NCBI GenBank assembly: GCA_903813345.2
Contig: CAIIXF020000012.1
Coordinates: 11,824,932-11,888,931, forward strand
DNA length: 64,000 nt
Origin: Owenia fusiformis
Lineage: Eukaryota; Annelida; Polychaeta; Sabellida; Oweniidae
Direction: 5' to 3'
Below the pieces are notes generated by a model. It was not told the DNA's origin and searched no databases. It worked only from the letters and a program-made list of their open reading frames with translations. Shown in pieces: positions 11,145 to 23,440 of this stretch. Within the stretch, counting starts at the first letter, position 1. Each line of letters begins with the position of its first letter. Both the position numbers and the translations under genes were made by a program.

Positions 11145-11473
11145 GTTCAATATTCTACACATAGGGTTACAATGCAAGATGTTACACTTGGTTCCACACG
11201 GCGTTACAAGGTGTCACACATAGTTTGATAATGATGTTTTGTTTGATGTTGTTTGATGATGAATGTCACGTTGATGGATATTTGTATTCTTTATGAGGTA
11301 TGGACACGACGATTCAAAATCATAGCGGAAGTTCGGCGTGTAATGGAGTCCAGTCTCTATCTATAAATGTTGTGATATATTTGAGCGTATAAACAATATA
11401 ATTCACGAATATTACACATTCGTTCCTTGGTCCATAAAAGAGGTCGTTCATACGAATGACGTCATAAACCTAA

Positions 11474-11549
11474 CCTGCGCCACCTATATTGCAGATCTGT
11501 TCCAAAAATAGCCTGCGCCACCTATATACAGATCTATTCCAGAAATACT
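11474..11549 (+). repeat. 38-bp tandem duplication
   Basis: CCTGCGCCACCTATAT and the following 20 bases occur at 11474 and again at 11512, with a few differences. The repeat lies downstream of the last exon of the minus-strand two-TM gene, probably beyond or inside its 3' UTR. Confidence 0.7.
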
Positions 11550-11715
11550 TGTTAAGCCCCTTTATAAAGGGAAATACGGATGTGGTATGCCATAGTTTAC
11601 ATATCATGTCTCATCCAAAAATGCAAAATGCATTAAGACCTTGAGATCGGGTATTTGTGACTCATTGTAAATAGGCTATTCAAGTACACGTTTTCCTAGC
11701 ACGACGATGACATCA

Positions 11716-14700
11716 TCAGGAGATCATCTCGTTCAGTTTAGCTTGTCGTTCTGCGGCGTCCATGGTATTACGCCTATCGTCTGCGATTGCTTCCCGACAG
11801 TCGCTTCTAGAAGTCACGTGATACTGAAACATTTCCAAACATATTATGGACATGATAACATAACTTGATATAATATAAATACAGGACGAATCCGCTCCCC
11901 GCTTAATTTTGCCATTCAATATACAGCCTTCCATACCTGATGAGGTTTCAGGGACATATCAACCGGGAATATATTCCATATCCGGGCAAATATTTTTCGT
12001 ATGTCCCGCTCCAACGGAGCTCCGGGACATATAAATCGTATGTCCCGCTCAAAAAAAAATTTTGAAAAAAAAAAAATAAATTCGGGGAAAAAAATTTGAG
12101 AATAAAAATTTGAAAAAAATTGTGGAAAAAATTTATGTAAAAAAAGTTTTGAAAAAAATGTTGAAAAAAAGAAATTGAATTTTTTATTTTTTGAAAATTA
12201 TAACCTATTTTGCAAGTAAACACACCAGAGCATATGGGATACATGCTTATTATTTCAAACCTCATCAGGTATGGAATACAACAGTTATGCACGGTCGGTT
12301 TGGATACAGGGAATATCCCTTGGGATATACAATATATCTTCCCTTGGTCCCTTCGGTCCCTCGGGAAGATATATTGTATATCCCTCGGGATATTCCCTGT
12401 ATCCAAAACCTCCCAGTGCATAACCCCTATATATGAACGGCGAAATATTAAGCACTAAACACATTTGGATTATCTAAAAATTATTTTTGACGTATCATCA
12501 AGGGTAATTAATACACGGCCCTTTGTCTCAATTACATCTAATTCTTGAACTTGGGACAAGATCCCAATGCAAGTCAAATTAAGGAAGATGACACGAGACC
12601 CCAGACTATGCGATTCGTTCAAACTGACCATTGTTAAAATCCTTGGTAGTAGAGAATAGAACCGTGAACGATTTGAGTTGGAACATGAAACTTAAAACCT
12701 TTATTGGCCATATGGCGCTATTAAAGAAATAACTCCGATACTAATGATTCCGCATTGATAGATCCTTCACAAGTTTCTGTGCCCGACTTTGATTCATTTC
12801 ATTTGTTTTCATGTTTTCTACTAGTAATAAAAAAGTATCGACAAATAATCCCCAAATTTTTGTACGCTGTAGTGTTGTACTGTATATTTTTCATCAATAT
12901 TTGGTATCTATTTTGTTAAATTACGTTTCTACATGAAGACAATATAATGATAGAAACTGTTCCGATCGATTGATAGGGAAGAATAGTTCAACGTATGCAA
13001 TGTTTGAAACATTATTTGACCTTGACCCCATAGGCCTACAAATAGTCTATTTTTATTACAGCCTACATTATAGAACTGGTTCACCACAGATCTTGAATTT
13101 CTGGATTAATTTTTAATAAATGGACATGAGAATCTATCTTTATGGATATACGAGATTTGGCATATTGATACTGAAATTTGCAATCTTGTTTCATAATAGC
13201 TGAAAAATAAACAAAATATCAAACGGACGATATAATGAAACATGTGTTTTTATGGATTCGTTAGATTTGATATATGCATCGTTGAATACAAGATCGTTGT
13301 AACCCCTCAATGATGTCGATGATAAATTCACCAACTCTATATCACGTGACTATAAAATAAAAAGGGATATTCCCAGCTGTATTAAATAGCAATACAGCTG
13401 TGTTATTCCATTTTTGAGAGTGAGCAATATTAGCAGCGAATAACAAAACAAATATTTATTTCTATTGTCGGTGAATACATTTGGCACTTACACAGTGTGA
13501 CAGTCCACCGGCCCCCAGGGCTTCGGGGAATATTGCTTGTAAAAGATTCACAGATATTTACCGATGTTAATGGGGCGAGGCCACGTAGAAACATCTCATG
13601 GTTTATAATTTGACGGATGTAGGGCACGATATAAGTCCAATGATATTGCAAAACTGATCTTGCCAAGCGGATCTTGATTACCGTTCTGTCAAGTCATTAC
13701 TCATTCGTGACAGCTTTTCAGAAATACGATTTAGCATTGACGTCGAAAGTACATTTTTAATCTAGCTCAATAAGGATTGGATCCCAGGCTTCCACCTCGA
13801 TATTCTGCCATATATGGAGATGTCGTAATTGCAAAACTAGAATTCAAACAACCACCTTGATCACTTCAGAATCTGAATCGCGAGTTTTGGTCTTATTTCC
13901 AAACAAAAGATTTCCAAACATCCAAGAATGATCGAGATATTGGTGGTTCGAATCTTATGGACTGTTGATTATGCATTTTATAGTCAGTTATAATGTCAGA
14001 AAATAACGACATTTCAAAGTTGATATCGATCAAGGTCAAGGTCGAATATCGAGTTGCGTCCCTGGGATCCAATGCTCCTTGATTAAGATAGTACAGCATT
14101 TGTTATGATGTAAAAGGACGAACGTGATGATAAATATAGTGCTGCAGATCAAAGCTGTATGACGTAATTGGTATCATAAGTTATTGAATGATTTGAAATA
14201 CAATACAGGATATATTCTGCTCGAGAAATTCCGTATTGGAACGAGACAAAGTCGAGTGCCAATACAGAATATCGAGAGCAGAATATATCCGCACTGCACT
14301 TCAAATCATTTTATAACGTTTTTTTATCGTGTGATCCTCTGTATTGCTACTGAGAATGTCCCCTCCGTACCAATATTTTCTGTATTGCGACGAAGATGAT
14401 CAATGGGGACCATCTCAGTAGCAATACAGCACAAGAACTGACCAATCAGAAGGCTTCATTTTACAGATCATACGATAAGAATAGATGACGCACACATTGA
14501 TTTTTATTTTTATGGGTAAGATAAACTTCTGTAGTGTAAACTGTCAAGGGCTTTGCGATCCTGTAAAATGAGCGGATGTCTTTAATTACTTGAGACAAAA
14601 ACGCATAGATATATTATGTTTAACGTGTAAACTGTCAAGTGCTTTGCGATCCTGTAAAACGAGCGGATGTCTTTAATTACTTGAAACAAAAACGCATAGA

Positions 14701-17700
14701 TTATGTTTCAAGTGTAAACTGTCAAGGGCTTTGCGATCCTGTAAAACGAGCGGATGTCTTTAATTACTTGAAACAAAAACGCATAGATTATGTTTAAAGT
14801 GCAAACTGTCGAGGGCTTTGCGATCCTGTAAAACGAGCGGGTGTCTTTAATTACTTGAAGCAAAAACGCATAGATATATTATGTTTACAGGATATTCATT
14901 CGTCAAAGCAATCTGAAATGAAATTTGAACACGATTGGGGGAAGCAAGGCCTTTATCAGTTCATACAAAAGTATCAGCAGAGGTGTAGGCGTTTTTATTA
15001 GGGAAAATCTCACATATAAAGTGTACAACAGCGAAATTGATGCAAATGGTAATTTTGCAATTCTAAATATTCAGATAGGAGATTCTCATTGGTCTCACTT
15101 TATGGACCAAATACTGACTCACCTGTCTTTTATACTGACCTTAAGACTCGAAATTATTGAGAATGCTTCTATATTAGTTATATGGGAGATTGGAATTTAT
15201 ATTCTATGCTAATACCAACACTTAAAGGTTTAAGTAATGTGAAGGAATATTTTATCATGGACAAACGGGTTGGCAGAGGCGATAAGTGGAAGATCATGGA
15301 AGCAAAATTAGACAAATGATACTGATGATTTTTTCCTTTAAAAAAATTTTGCCAACGGGATAAAATTTCTTAAAGACTAACGTTTAACCAATACTGTATT
15401 GTAAAATTGTAAAATGTATGTTTACCATGTAACTGTATTGTAATTGTTTTTTGCAATTGCTTTAACATGTCTTTTCTTTGAAATAAAAAAAGATCTTCAT
15501 TTTATCCCAAAAAGTTTGTGTTGGTGTATAAAGAAGCGGCTTTGAAAAAGGAGGAGTCAATCAACAAACTACCCAATTCTGTTTTCCTCTACAACATGGT
15601 CTCCTGAAACATCGAATTTTCTAGTCAAATAACCCATTTCTTTATTCAAATAATTAACTTATTTCGTCCAGTGTAATTGCATATCCAGGGTCTTCTGATT
15701 TGATTTGAATTGACAAGAATTGAGAGCTTGAGGCTTTGGACGGTTCAACGACATTTTGATTAGATCAGTTTTGATCGAATAAATAGAATGTACCTTAGGA
15801 GTTCCTCTGCCTAAGTTAGGATGACGTATGCTGATGAAAATTGTCAACATGGTGACGATGAATCCTACAACTAGTACTATAGATCCTCCTATTATATAGC
15901 TGAAAATAAAACACACCAAGATTAAGGAAGACACTTACTCATCTAACACTTGCGTTGCGTGTCAGATCTATTTGAAGATAACAACCTTATTAACGATTTT
16001 TACATTCTTATGAATTTAATAGCAGTTTGTAACCTTAGGCTGAAAATTGAAGAATATTGAAGAACGTTAGAGTACATGTATATAGTGCATTACTTCTGGG
16101 ACAACCTTCGTACATGCAGTGGCAATGCCCCTGTGTACTGTACGAAAGGAAAGACATATTTTGCAATTCAATCGATCAACAAGTATTACGTATTAATATT
16201 TGCCGGATAGAAGTCATATACTTAGCTTTTGCAAAAAAAGATAAATCAAAATAAGACCCGAAAGAGCATACACTCCCCTCAAAAGTTAAACAACCAGATG
16301 TCGCCTTTACGACCGGATGTAAAGCAAATATGGGTTGCCGATCCGGGGATTAAAATATCACAGGTTGTCGTTTCCGATCTATTGGTAACTGACGAATATA
16401 AACAGCCTTTTATACGTCCAATGAGAACATCTAGGTAACAAACTTATTGAGGGGGGGGGGTGTATATGATAATAGGGAGATTAAGCCACACGACTTCAAG
16501 ATAACCTGTACGTGAACGTGTAGAGTTATGGTCCTCTGGAGATTTTTTTCCCTACATGACATATATTTGTATCGTGTTTACTGCGTAACACGTAGTACTA
16601 GTATTCACTTGTCCGCTTGATCATAATAAAGAAAATAGCTGTAATAAGGTCCCTAGAAAAAATGAGAGGGGTGACAGTAATCCATGGGTGTCATAATATT
16701 CCACGTTCACGTACAGCTTAAATTAATTAACCTCCATATTTTGTGCCTTGAAACGTCACATCAATCAATGGCACGTACATATTTCGTTCGCTGGTAATTA
16801 GCGACTGACCGTTCTGGACGTTCACGCTGGTGATCCACTCGATCACGCTGGTTACCGAAACGGTTCGTTTTGGTAACAAAACATCGAAGGTACGATTTTT
16901 TTTCCTTATTTAACACGTTGTAGGCAGAATTCCCACTACATTTCTTACACAAACGTGTATTAGTATCATATGTTTAAGAAAATGTACATATTTGCAAACA
17001 AATAGTACAGAAGACAACAGAATCGTCGATTTAATTCCTCACTATATAGCTGAAAATAAAACACACCAAGATTAAGGAAGACACTTACTCATCCAACCAA
17101 AACCGTTTATGTAACTTAAGTGAGGAATTAAATCGACGATTCTGTTGTCTTCTGAGCTATTTTTTCGCAAACATGTACATTTTCTAAAACATATAATACT
17201 GATACACGTTTGTGAGAAAAAAACGTCGTTGGGATTCTGTCTACAACGCGTGAAATAAGGAAAAGAGAAAAATCGTACCTTCGACGTTCTGACATTTTGT
17301 TACCAAAACGAACCGTGTCGGTAACCAGCGTAATCGAGCGGATCACCAGTGGTAGAGAGATCCAGCTCGGAGCAAATAACGTTACAAGACTAATCTTATG
17401 CTCTAAGCTCTCGGAAGCTTAAATCGGCTATAAAAAATCAAAGTGCTGAGTATAGGATATTGGGAATAAGGTTAAGAAAGTCTATAGATAGATAGAACTT
17501 ATCTGACTTATTAGCTATGGATGCCATAGAATGATACTTAGCGTTGATTAATGGTAAATGTTGATAAATAAAAGAGGCGTCTTTTCTTATAACCTGGAAG
17601 GTAGGCTTGCCTAATATATTAGGAGTATCACATCTGGGCATATCCATTAATTATTTGATTAACTTATTGAGGGGAATATATGTCATAAATAGCACTTATT

Positions 17701-19563
17701 TTTATAAGGTAATAAGAGTAACGATCGCATTTAATAGTTTGAAGAGGTCTCCGCTTAATTTGAAACAAGAATGTGATATATTTGTTGATTCTGTGTTTAT
17801 AGCCCCTATTTGTAAACATCTGGTAATTTGATTGTGAAACTCAGCTTTTTATGGGATTTTCAAAATTATTATCTGGTGATCGTATCCAATTCGCAGTGGT
17901 GAAGTAAAGAGGCGTCTTTATACTAATAACCTGGAAGGCAGGTTTGTCTAATATACAGTAGTGTGACATCTATCAATTAATTGTTGAATTGTGATAATAT
18001 TTTGACCATTACATTTCTTTATAAGTAACCCTTGACATTATAATGGAAAATTATATATTAATTTTTTTTTTCTCGACACCATTAAATCTGCAGTTCCTCG
18101 ACCCAAAACACCCTGATTTAAAGCGAGTGGAATTAACAGCAAGTGATTACACAGTGGCCACAAACCGACCCCCCCTGCAGACCCGCCCCTGCAGACATTA
18201 GGGCCCAGGGATAAGAGCACTGAATTCGAAGGGAGGCTCTGTAATTTAATTTTAAAAAATTCATTCATTCATTCAAGAAATATTTCTCCTGAAAAGTGAG
18301 TACTTAGAAGATTGGCTATAAAATGCATTTGGGAATTCCTAGATACAATCAGACAAATTAGCACATCAATGAAAACGAGATCATAAGGGCAAAATGGATA
18401 ATGTTTCGGTGAATATCGGTGTATCAAAGTGATACTTTTAGGAGAAAAAAGTGTTCAAAAAATCAGAATGCAACCATATCGCTACTTGATAGAAATTATT
18501 ATATTGGGAAACGCTGTTCGAATTCTGACTAAGTGATATAAATAAATGGAAAATAACGATATGCGGGACGTTTGTGGTTCTTTATCGGCCTCAAAAAGAA
18601 TCCGTAATAGCTAAATGTACCAAGAGGGTAATAGCATTAAACAAAGTGAGTGAATTGTGAACAGATTCGAATCAATCCTGCGCGATAATCAAAGGCGCTT
18701 ATCTCATATCGTAGAAAACACTTTCGCTGAAGTACGGTGATATTGATACTGAAGCCATTCCACAGGGAAATAATAAAAGGGTGATGATGTGCACGTTATT
18801 TCATTTGACAGAACATGATCTCACAAAAAGATACACACAAACAGACAATCAAACAAGTATTTATGATAGTGGACACCCGTACTGTAACTTGAAAAGGTTG
18901 AAACTCTAGTTTCATCTAGATTTTACTTTACTCTCAAAAGATCGATTTTTCAAGCTATATTCGTGTTGAAAATAGCATTCACGAATTCACCCATTGGCTG
19001 ACAGATCAACCTACTGTTTTATGCCCAACTCATTATAGCTTCCACTTAATTCCATTCATATTTGAAATGGATTGTCCATAAAAGTAGGCAGGTACTATTC
19101 ACGTTTAAATGGATTGGCCATAAAATAGTAGGTTAAACAGTCAACCGACAGTTGAATTCGCAAATGCTGTCTGATTTCAATATTGTTTGTATTGTTGTAC
19201 TAACAATATTGAAATCACAAAAGTAATAAAAAAAATCGCAGATAGTGGGGAGGGGTCCAAACGACCCCCCCCCCCCCTTCAAGGTCTTCAATATAGACTA
19301 GCAGAAAATCAAACAAATGAGTGAATAGAATAACAGATCCAAACAATACGACAACAAACATCAATAAGAAAACACCCAGAACCGACTTACATATGTTTTT
19401 CTTCTGGATTGCTTTTGTTTTCACTGATCCCCAGCACTAGCCCTCCCGCGACTATAAGTACAAGTCCGGTAAAACAGCAGCAAAGGATTGTGGGACATGA
19501 GAGACTCCCTCGCTCGAGTTGACTAGCCTGTTGATGGACTGACCCCCCTCGAATGACGTACAT
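11716..19563 (-). CDS. Predicted small two-span membrane protein, 3 exons
   Basis: I assembled three exons by splice sites and phase: 19391-19563 (starts ATG, ends in phase 2 at a GTAAGT donor), 15794-15899 (TTTTCAG acceptor, GTACAT donor) and 11716-11823 (TTTCAG acceptor, stop TGA). Phases fit at both joins, giving 128 residues. The order is a polar N-tail, Cys-rich span 1 (about 23-47, with LCCCF and GLVLIVAGGLVLG), an acidic linker, span 2 (about 59-82, IIGGSIVLVVGFIV), a basic segment and an amphipathic charged tail. This layout resembles small two-TM regulators of the PIRT/TMEM100 kind, but no family is proven. Extra exons may exist in the long introns. Confidence 0.55.
11932..12440. mobile_element. 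Palindrome-rich dispersed repeat
   Basis: TCCATACCTGATGAGGTTT at 11932 recurs inverted at about 12258-12276. The block continues through A/T-rich filler into a large hairpin (12301-12405) and ends with CCCAGTGCATAACCCC. A related copy lies at 29699-30020, sharing the GTGCATAACCC end and the AACCTCCCAGT block. Repeated GGGATAT/ATATCCC units dominate. It lies in intron 2 of the two-TM gene, about 110 bp upstream of the last exon. Class unknown. Confidence 0.6.
12301..12405. repeat. 45-bp-arm inverted repeat (hairpin)
   Basis: TGGATACAGGGAATATCCC... at 12301-12345 is followed, after a 15-base loop, by its near-exact complement at 12361-12405. Each arm also contains the smaller ATATCCC/GGGATAT palindromes. 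As RNA it would form a long, nearly perfect hairpin. Confidence 0.85.
14188..14309. mobile_element. Palindromic MITE
   Basis: ATGATTTGAA at the left end and TTCAAATCAT at the right end bound a 122-bp near-palindrome. Its arms contain GGATATATTCTGCTCGAG and CGAGAGCAGAATATATCC. The whole unit folds on itself with a small loop. No coding capacity. Confidence 0.75.
14324..14479. mobile_element. Inverted-repeat element next to the palindromic MITE
   Basis: The outer ends read TTATCGTGTGATC and, inverted, TTATCGTATGATC. Inside them CTGTATTGCTACTGAGA is repeated in inverse as TCTCAGTAGCAATACAG. Only 14 bp separate it from the preceding palindrome, so the two may form one compound element. Confidence 0.65.
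14512..15490 (+). pseudogene. LINE endonuclease remnant with internal deletion
   Basis: Translation from 14512 gives a LINE endonuclease N-terminus (NFCSVNCQGL, then a block equivalent to DVFNYLRQKRIDILC), interrupted by stops. Downstream, 14925-15212 encodes the middle of the same domain: RGVGVFIRENLTYKV, a D-x-N-G strand and ILNIQI. The GDWN-like catalytic strand follows in shifted frames near 15185. No RT follows. The sequence runs into a UTR-like tail with AATAAA at about 15482. This is a dead or non-autonomous derivative lying in intron 2 of the two-TM gene, on the opposite strand to it. Confidence 0.7.
14534..14890 (+). repeat. Four tandem copies of a LINE endonuclease segment
   Basis: Units start at 14534, 14625, 14712 and 14799 (periods 91, 87 and 87). 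Each runs from GTGTAAACTGTCAAGG to the TATGTTTA block. One unit equals the first 29-30 codons of the endonuclease domain, so the array is an internal amplification within the retrotransposon remnant. Confidence 0.88.
16827..17349. mobile_element. Foldback element with arms of about 220 bp
   Basis: The left arm 16827-17042 begins CTGGTGATCC and ends ATTCCTCAC. The right arm 17120-17349 is its inverse at roughly 85% identity by eye. The 77-bp spacer holds a copy of host-intron sequence (see 17044-17098). No transposase. It lies in intron 1 of the two-TM gene. Confidence 0.82.
17044..17098 (-). repeat. Copy of the host intron's 3' splice region inside the foldback loop
   Basis: About 55 bp nearly identical to 15895-15949, that is, the polypyrimidine stretch, the TTTTCAG acceptor and the first bases of exon 2 of the two-TM gene. 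It therefore provides a second, decoy 3' splice site 1.15 kb upstream in the same intron. On the minus strand both copies also contain GTAAGT 39 nt before the end of the acceptor. Confidence 0.8.
17530..17990. repeat. Two partial repeats of an AT-rich unit
   Basis: AGAGGCGTCTTT followed by ATAACCTGGAAGG and a run of TAATATA occurs at about 17571 and again at about 17908. Both copies lead into a CATC/ATTAATT block. This looks like two diverged copies of one repeat. The interval also holds short AT-rich frames without features. Confidence 0.45.
19173..19216. repeat. Perfect 15-bp-arm hairpin
   Basis: GATTTCAATATTGTT and its exact complement AACAATATTGAAATC are separated by 14 bases. It lies about 175 nt inside intron 1 of the two-TM gene, downstream of the exon 1 donor. 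Confidence 0.75.
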
Positions 19564-20686
19564 TATTCAGTCCGTGACAGTTATTTTTAATGATGTCATT
19601 CTGTTAATTACTTCCTGTCGTCATTAAGCCATTGTTATCCATGGTATACAGTGTATTTTCAATAAATTCCAGCGAGTGTCATTTATCATGTAAGACGTAC
19701 ATAGTGTAATGTCAATTGCTAATTCAACCAAAACTATTGACAACCCGATTTTAATATTCCCTCTGATGAGGCGCATTATTGACACGATACCTTAGATCCA
19801 TCATTTTAGCGTTGTCCATTTGACTTCTATCTGTCCATAAATTGATATGGCCGCTCCTATGTTTCCATTATAGCATTACAAGGATCTCAGATTGCTGTAC
19901 TGAGAGCTCGCTGAGTGGCGATCTCATTTCATCTCATATTCCTTGCTCCCTGAAAAACAATCGATAGAGTTAGTAAAAGTACCTTAGAAAATAAACCAAT
20001 CTCATTGGGCTCGTTTTACAGATTTTCCTTCTGTTGTTTTAGCTTAATTGCTGATACTTAAGTATAGAAATGTTCTATGAATTCTAGACTTATAATTCAT
20101 AGCCTGCATGTATTCTTCCCGGGTGCTTTGATTTTTCGTTTAAACAGATAGAGGCGAAATTAGTGGATTACTAAGTCTAACTGACATCTACAAGAAATGG
20201 CAAGATTGTATTCAATGATATACTCAGTTGTTATTGCGTTTTGTGGTGCTGTGCGTTATACTAATCACTCCTAAGAAAGGGGTTAGGATGATTTAACTCG
20301 TTATTATAGTTCATAACCCTGATGGATTAGATCATTACGTATCAATTATGAATTATAGAATTGTGTAATTGCGTTATTATTGGGGTCTTATTCCCCTGAG
20401 CTATTCATACCGTGATTTCTCTGCGATGTCGTCGCTGATTTGTAACTTCCTATAGATTCAAGTCGTACTAAGCTCTCTCCATAATAAACCCTGCTACGCA
20501 TTAATTTGTCTATGAAGTTATTAAAATACCTTGACGTTCTTTCTACTCGTTAGTCTAGCGCACAGACCAGGAACATTGCTCAATTTGAGGCAAGCACACG
20601 TAAGGGATGGTATACGTTTTTTCCTTGAACTGTACTTCTAACCATCAACAATTTCTCTTTGGGAGACACTGGGTATCCATCGTTAT

Positions 20687-20942
20687 TCGAGCCTCGCCAT
20701 AGCGGGAAAACCGGTCTTACCACAACAATTTAAAATGTGCTACAGAGCCAAAAATGTGCCCAAGATTAAGAGGAAAATGTGCTAAATTCAAATTCGTCTT
20801 TTTGGTCTGTATCTGTATGGAAAAAGTGTTAAGACACAAGCAATGGCTCATTTGAAAGGTTTCTTTCCGCTTTTTAAGAAAAACAAAAAATCAAAACATT
20901 GAAAAATCCGTGATAAGACCCCTTTTTCTGTGGCCTGGCTCA
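20687..20942 (-). mobile_element. 256-bp MITE, copy 1 of the TGAGCCAGGCCA family
   Basis: The ends read TCGAGCCTCGCCATAGCGGG and, inverted, TGAGCCAGGCCACAGAAA. Each is followed by a GGTCTTA block. The interior (AGCACATTTTGGCTCT-like, ATAGACCAAA-like) matches the copy at 55510-55760 in the opposite orientation. No coding capacity. Confidence 0.72.
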
Positions 20943-23324
20943 TTTAACACATTTTATAATCAGAATCATGCATTGATTCTTAATTATTGGATGTGCTCTA
21001 CCAAGTGACCTTTTAGAAGATATTGCATTTAACCACTGAAGCAAAGCGAGAATTCTAAACTTGACAGTGCTTGTAATTTCAGATAAGTCCAACGCTTACA
21101 GATTAACCAAATGGACGGCGCACTTGATTCTGGGATTAGTCAGGAAATACTGTATCGGTAATAAATTAAAGAGAGAATCATCTATAGCGAGCAAGCTAAA
21201 CACAAATTGTTTCAATTTTAGAATATTTTGGGCTCATGTCATTCCTTGTCATGTCTATTTTCTAAAAATCACAAAAGTGCGTACTTTATTCCAGGGAAAC
21301 TAAAGATTTTTACAATAATGAATTATTTTTTTAGAAGAATGATTACCATTTTTATTATTTGGGAGAATTTAAACATTTTCACCCATTTTTGTACTTAACA
21401 TATTGTGAATCTTTTGGGAGATATTGTATTTGATATTGCAAGGAATAGATTGGTAGGTCAATTATACATGTTGCTTGTAATTCTGTCACCCCTATAGATC
21501 AGATTTTGCCTTTAAACATCGTGTGACAAAACATTTTGTTGACTAGAACTTTAAGTTTAATGCTGCTTCGTCGATTTTGTTTGGTGTATTTTGATACACG
21601 TTTAAATTATTCCCTGCTCATTTCTCGAAAGGCTACATTTTTACACAACCCAATGCGCATGCTCCCAAAAGACGAAAAGGAAATCCAAGGGGGGTTTACC
21701 CCAGGGGTCAAAGAGATATAATGTAAATCTGCATTGAGAAGACATATCGTCGCTGATTGGTCAAATCGACAGACAAGCAATGGAGGACGTTTCAAAATTT
21801 TTGAAACACGCTTCGAATAATATTACGTTAATTTCAAACGTGTTGATAAAAATCATATGCTACATCGATTAAAACATCACAACGACGTGTTCTATTCTAA
21901 TTTTAGCCGATGAAAATTCTGACAAACGAAGGTGGTAAGCAAGAGACGTAATGATGTCTGTCATCGCTAACGCTATGGGGCCTTCCCCCCGCTTCGCAAA
22001 TCCTGTGGAATACATTAGCCCAAAGGCGAAGAAGTGAAACAGTCATAATAATTAATAGGAACTCCGCCTTTTGGCAATATTGACGCATCATATCCAAAAA
22101 CGTATCGATCATGCCATAAATCACTGTCGGCCACCGCTTAGACTTAGGCTGGGTTAACTTGTCGTAATTCTTAAGTGGATTCCGATTGAAAAATGATACA
22201 TACGAGGAACACCATAATTAGGACGCGCCTGCCTTACTGGTTCACTTCATTCTATTCAAATCGCATACATATCCGAACCAAGTTACTCCAAGCTATACAT
22301 ACATTTTATACAAGTATAGCGAAACGTTATATTTTTACAGTCGCCATTTTGTTTCTTAAACAAAACGTTTACCGCTGTTCGGGTAAGCGTTGCAGTAGAG
22401 TAAAATACAATAAATGTATATTTACAGACTGCATATATATATATGGTATGAATCAAGCGGTATATAGTCAAATGCAATTTACTCCAAGTCAATTTACATT
22501 GATTCTTTTTTTAATTAGTACATTGTATATGCAATCGATAACATATGTTCATTATTGAGACCTGTTTTGTTCTTGAATACAGATCGATTTCAGGTAACCT
22601 TTATGTGAAAAATTAAACAGGGAAATTAAGTGATTGATGATTTTTATCTTGTTTAATCAGGACATTATTTTATTTAGGTTTGTATCAATGGAGCAATGTA
22701 AATTTAACAATGATTTTTATCTTGACTCTCATATCAATACACGAGGACGCAATCTGAGATTGTTATAAGCATTTTTTAACAATTGTTAATTTTAGAATTT
22801 TATTGTATCATACCACTGATTCCTGGCTTGTCATGCATATTTTCAAAATTCCAAACGAACATTTCGTATCATCTTAAAGGGGGTACATAGTTACCTTCTT
22901 CTAAGGTCAATTAATATTGTTTCACATTTATAAAACCTCGAAATCGCACATCTATAGTCTAACTATAAATGCAGCAATTCGAAGCATTTTCGACATTTTG
23001 AACCTGGTGTTCGTTTTTCCACTGAATCAAAAATGTAATCATCACTCAAGCGTGTAGGATCAGCGCCTCTGATTAATTTCATTTTACCAAGTTTACACTC
23101 ATGTGATTGTACTGTATCATATCATCTAGATTCAAATCAAATTGACTTTCTCGAAGAATGATAAATGTTCCCTATGGAAACACCGATGTAGAAAATTACA
23201 AGGCATAATCTGTGCGGCTGTGTCAATTTGATATATTTTTGAAACGTTTCACCCATTATTAACCAAATAAAGGGAACGCCACTGCTACATTGGCATCATC
23301 AACAGCTGTTTAGCTCATCCAAAC

Positions 23325-23440
23325 AACAAAAGCAACAACAAGGAGATCATAACAACAAAATAAATAAATCAACAACAACAAAAACAAAAACAGCAGCAGC
23401 AAAAGCCATAGCCAAACAAACAAAAACTGACAAAAACACA
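23325..23440 (+). repeat. AAC-rich low-complexity tract
   Basis: A purine-rich run built of CAACAA, AAACAAA and CAGCAGCAG units, with almost no pyrimidine besides C. No gene. Confidence 0.8.

Noticed and set aside
11948-12458. Frames of 81-157 codons on both strands
   Set aside because: They run through a large palindrome and A/T filler. Opposite strands give similar peptides because the DNA is self-complementary.
14534-14890. CRISPR-like array
   Set aside because: Repeats are directly adjacent without unique spacers and encode a LINE domain; the setting is a eukaryotic intron.
18250-18280. TCATTCATTCATTCA as a LINE 3' tail
   Set aside because: The short tetranucleotide run fits a CR1/L2-type tail, but no LINE sequence could be read next to it.
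22193-22558. A 121-codon plus frame
   Set aside because: AT-rich, Tyr/Ile/Phe-heavy composition, overlapped by an equally long minus frame. No domain or splice context.
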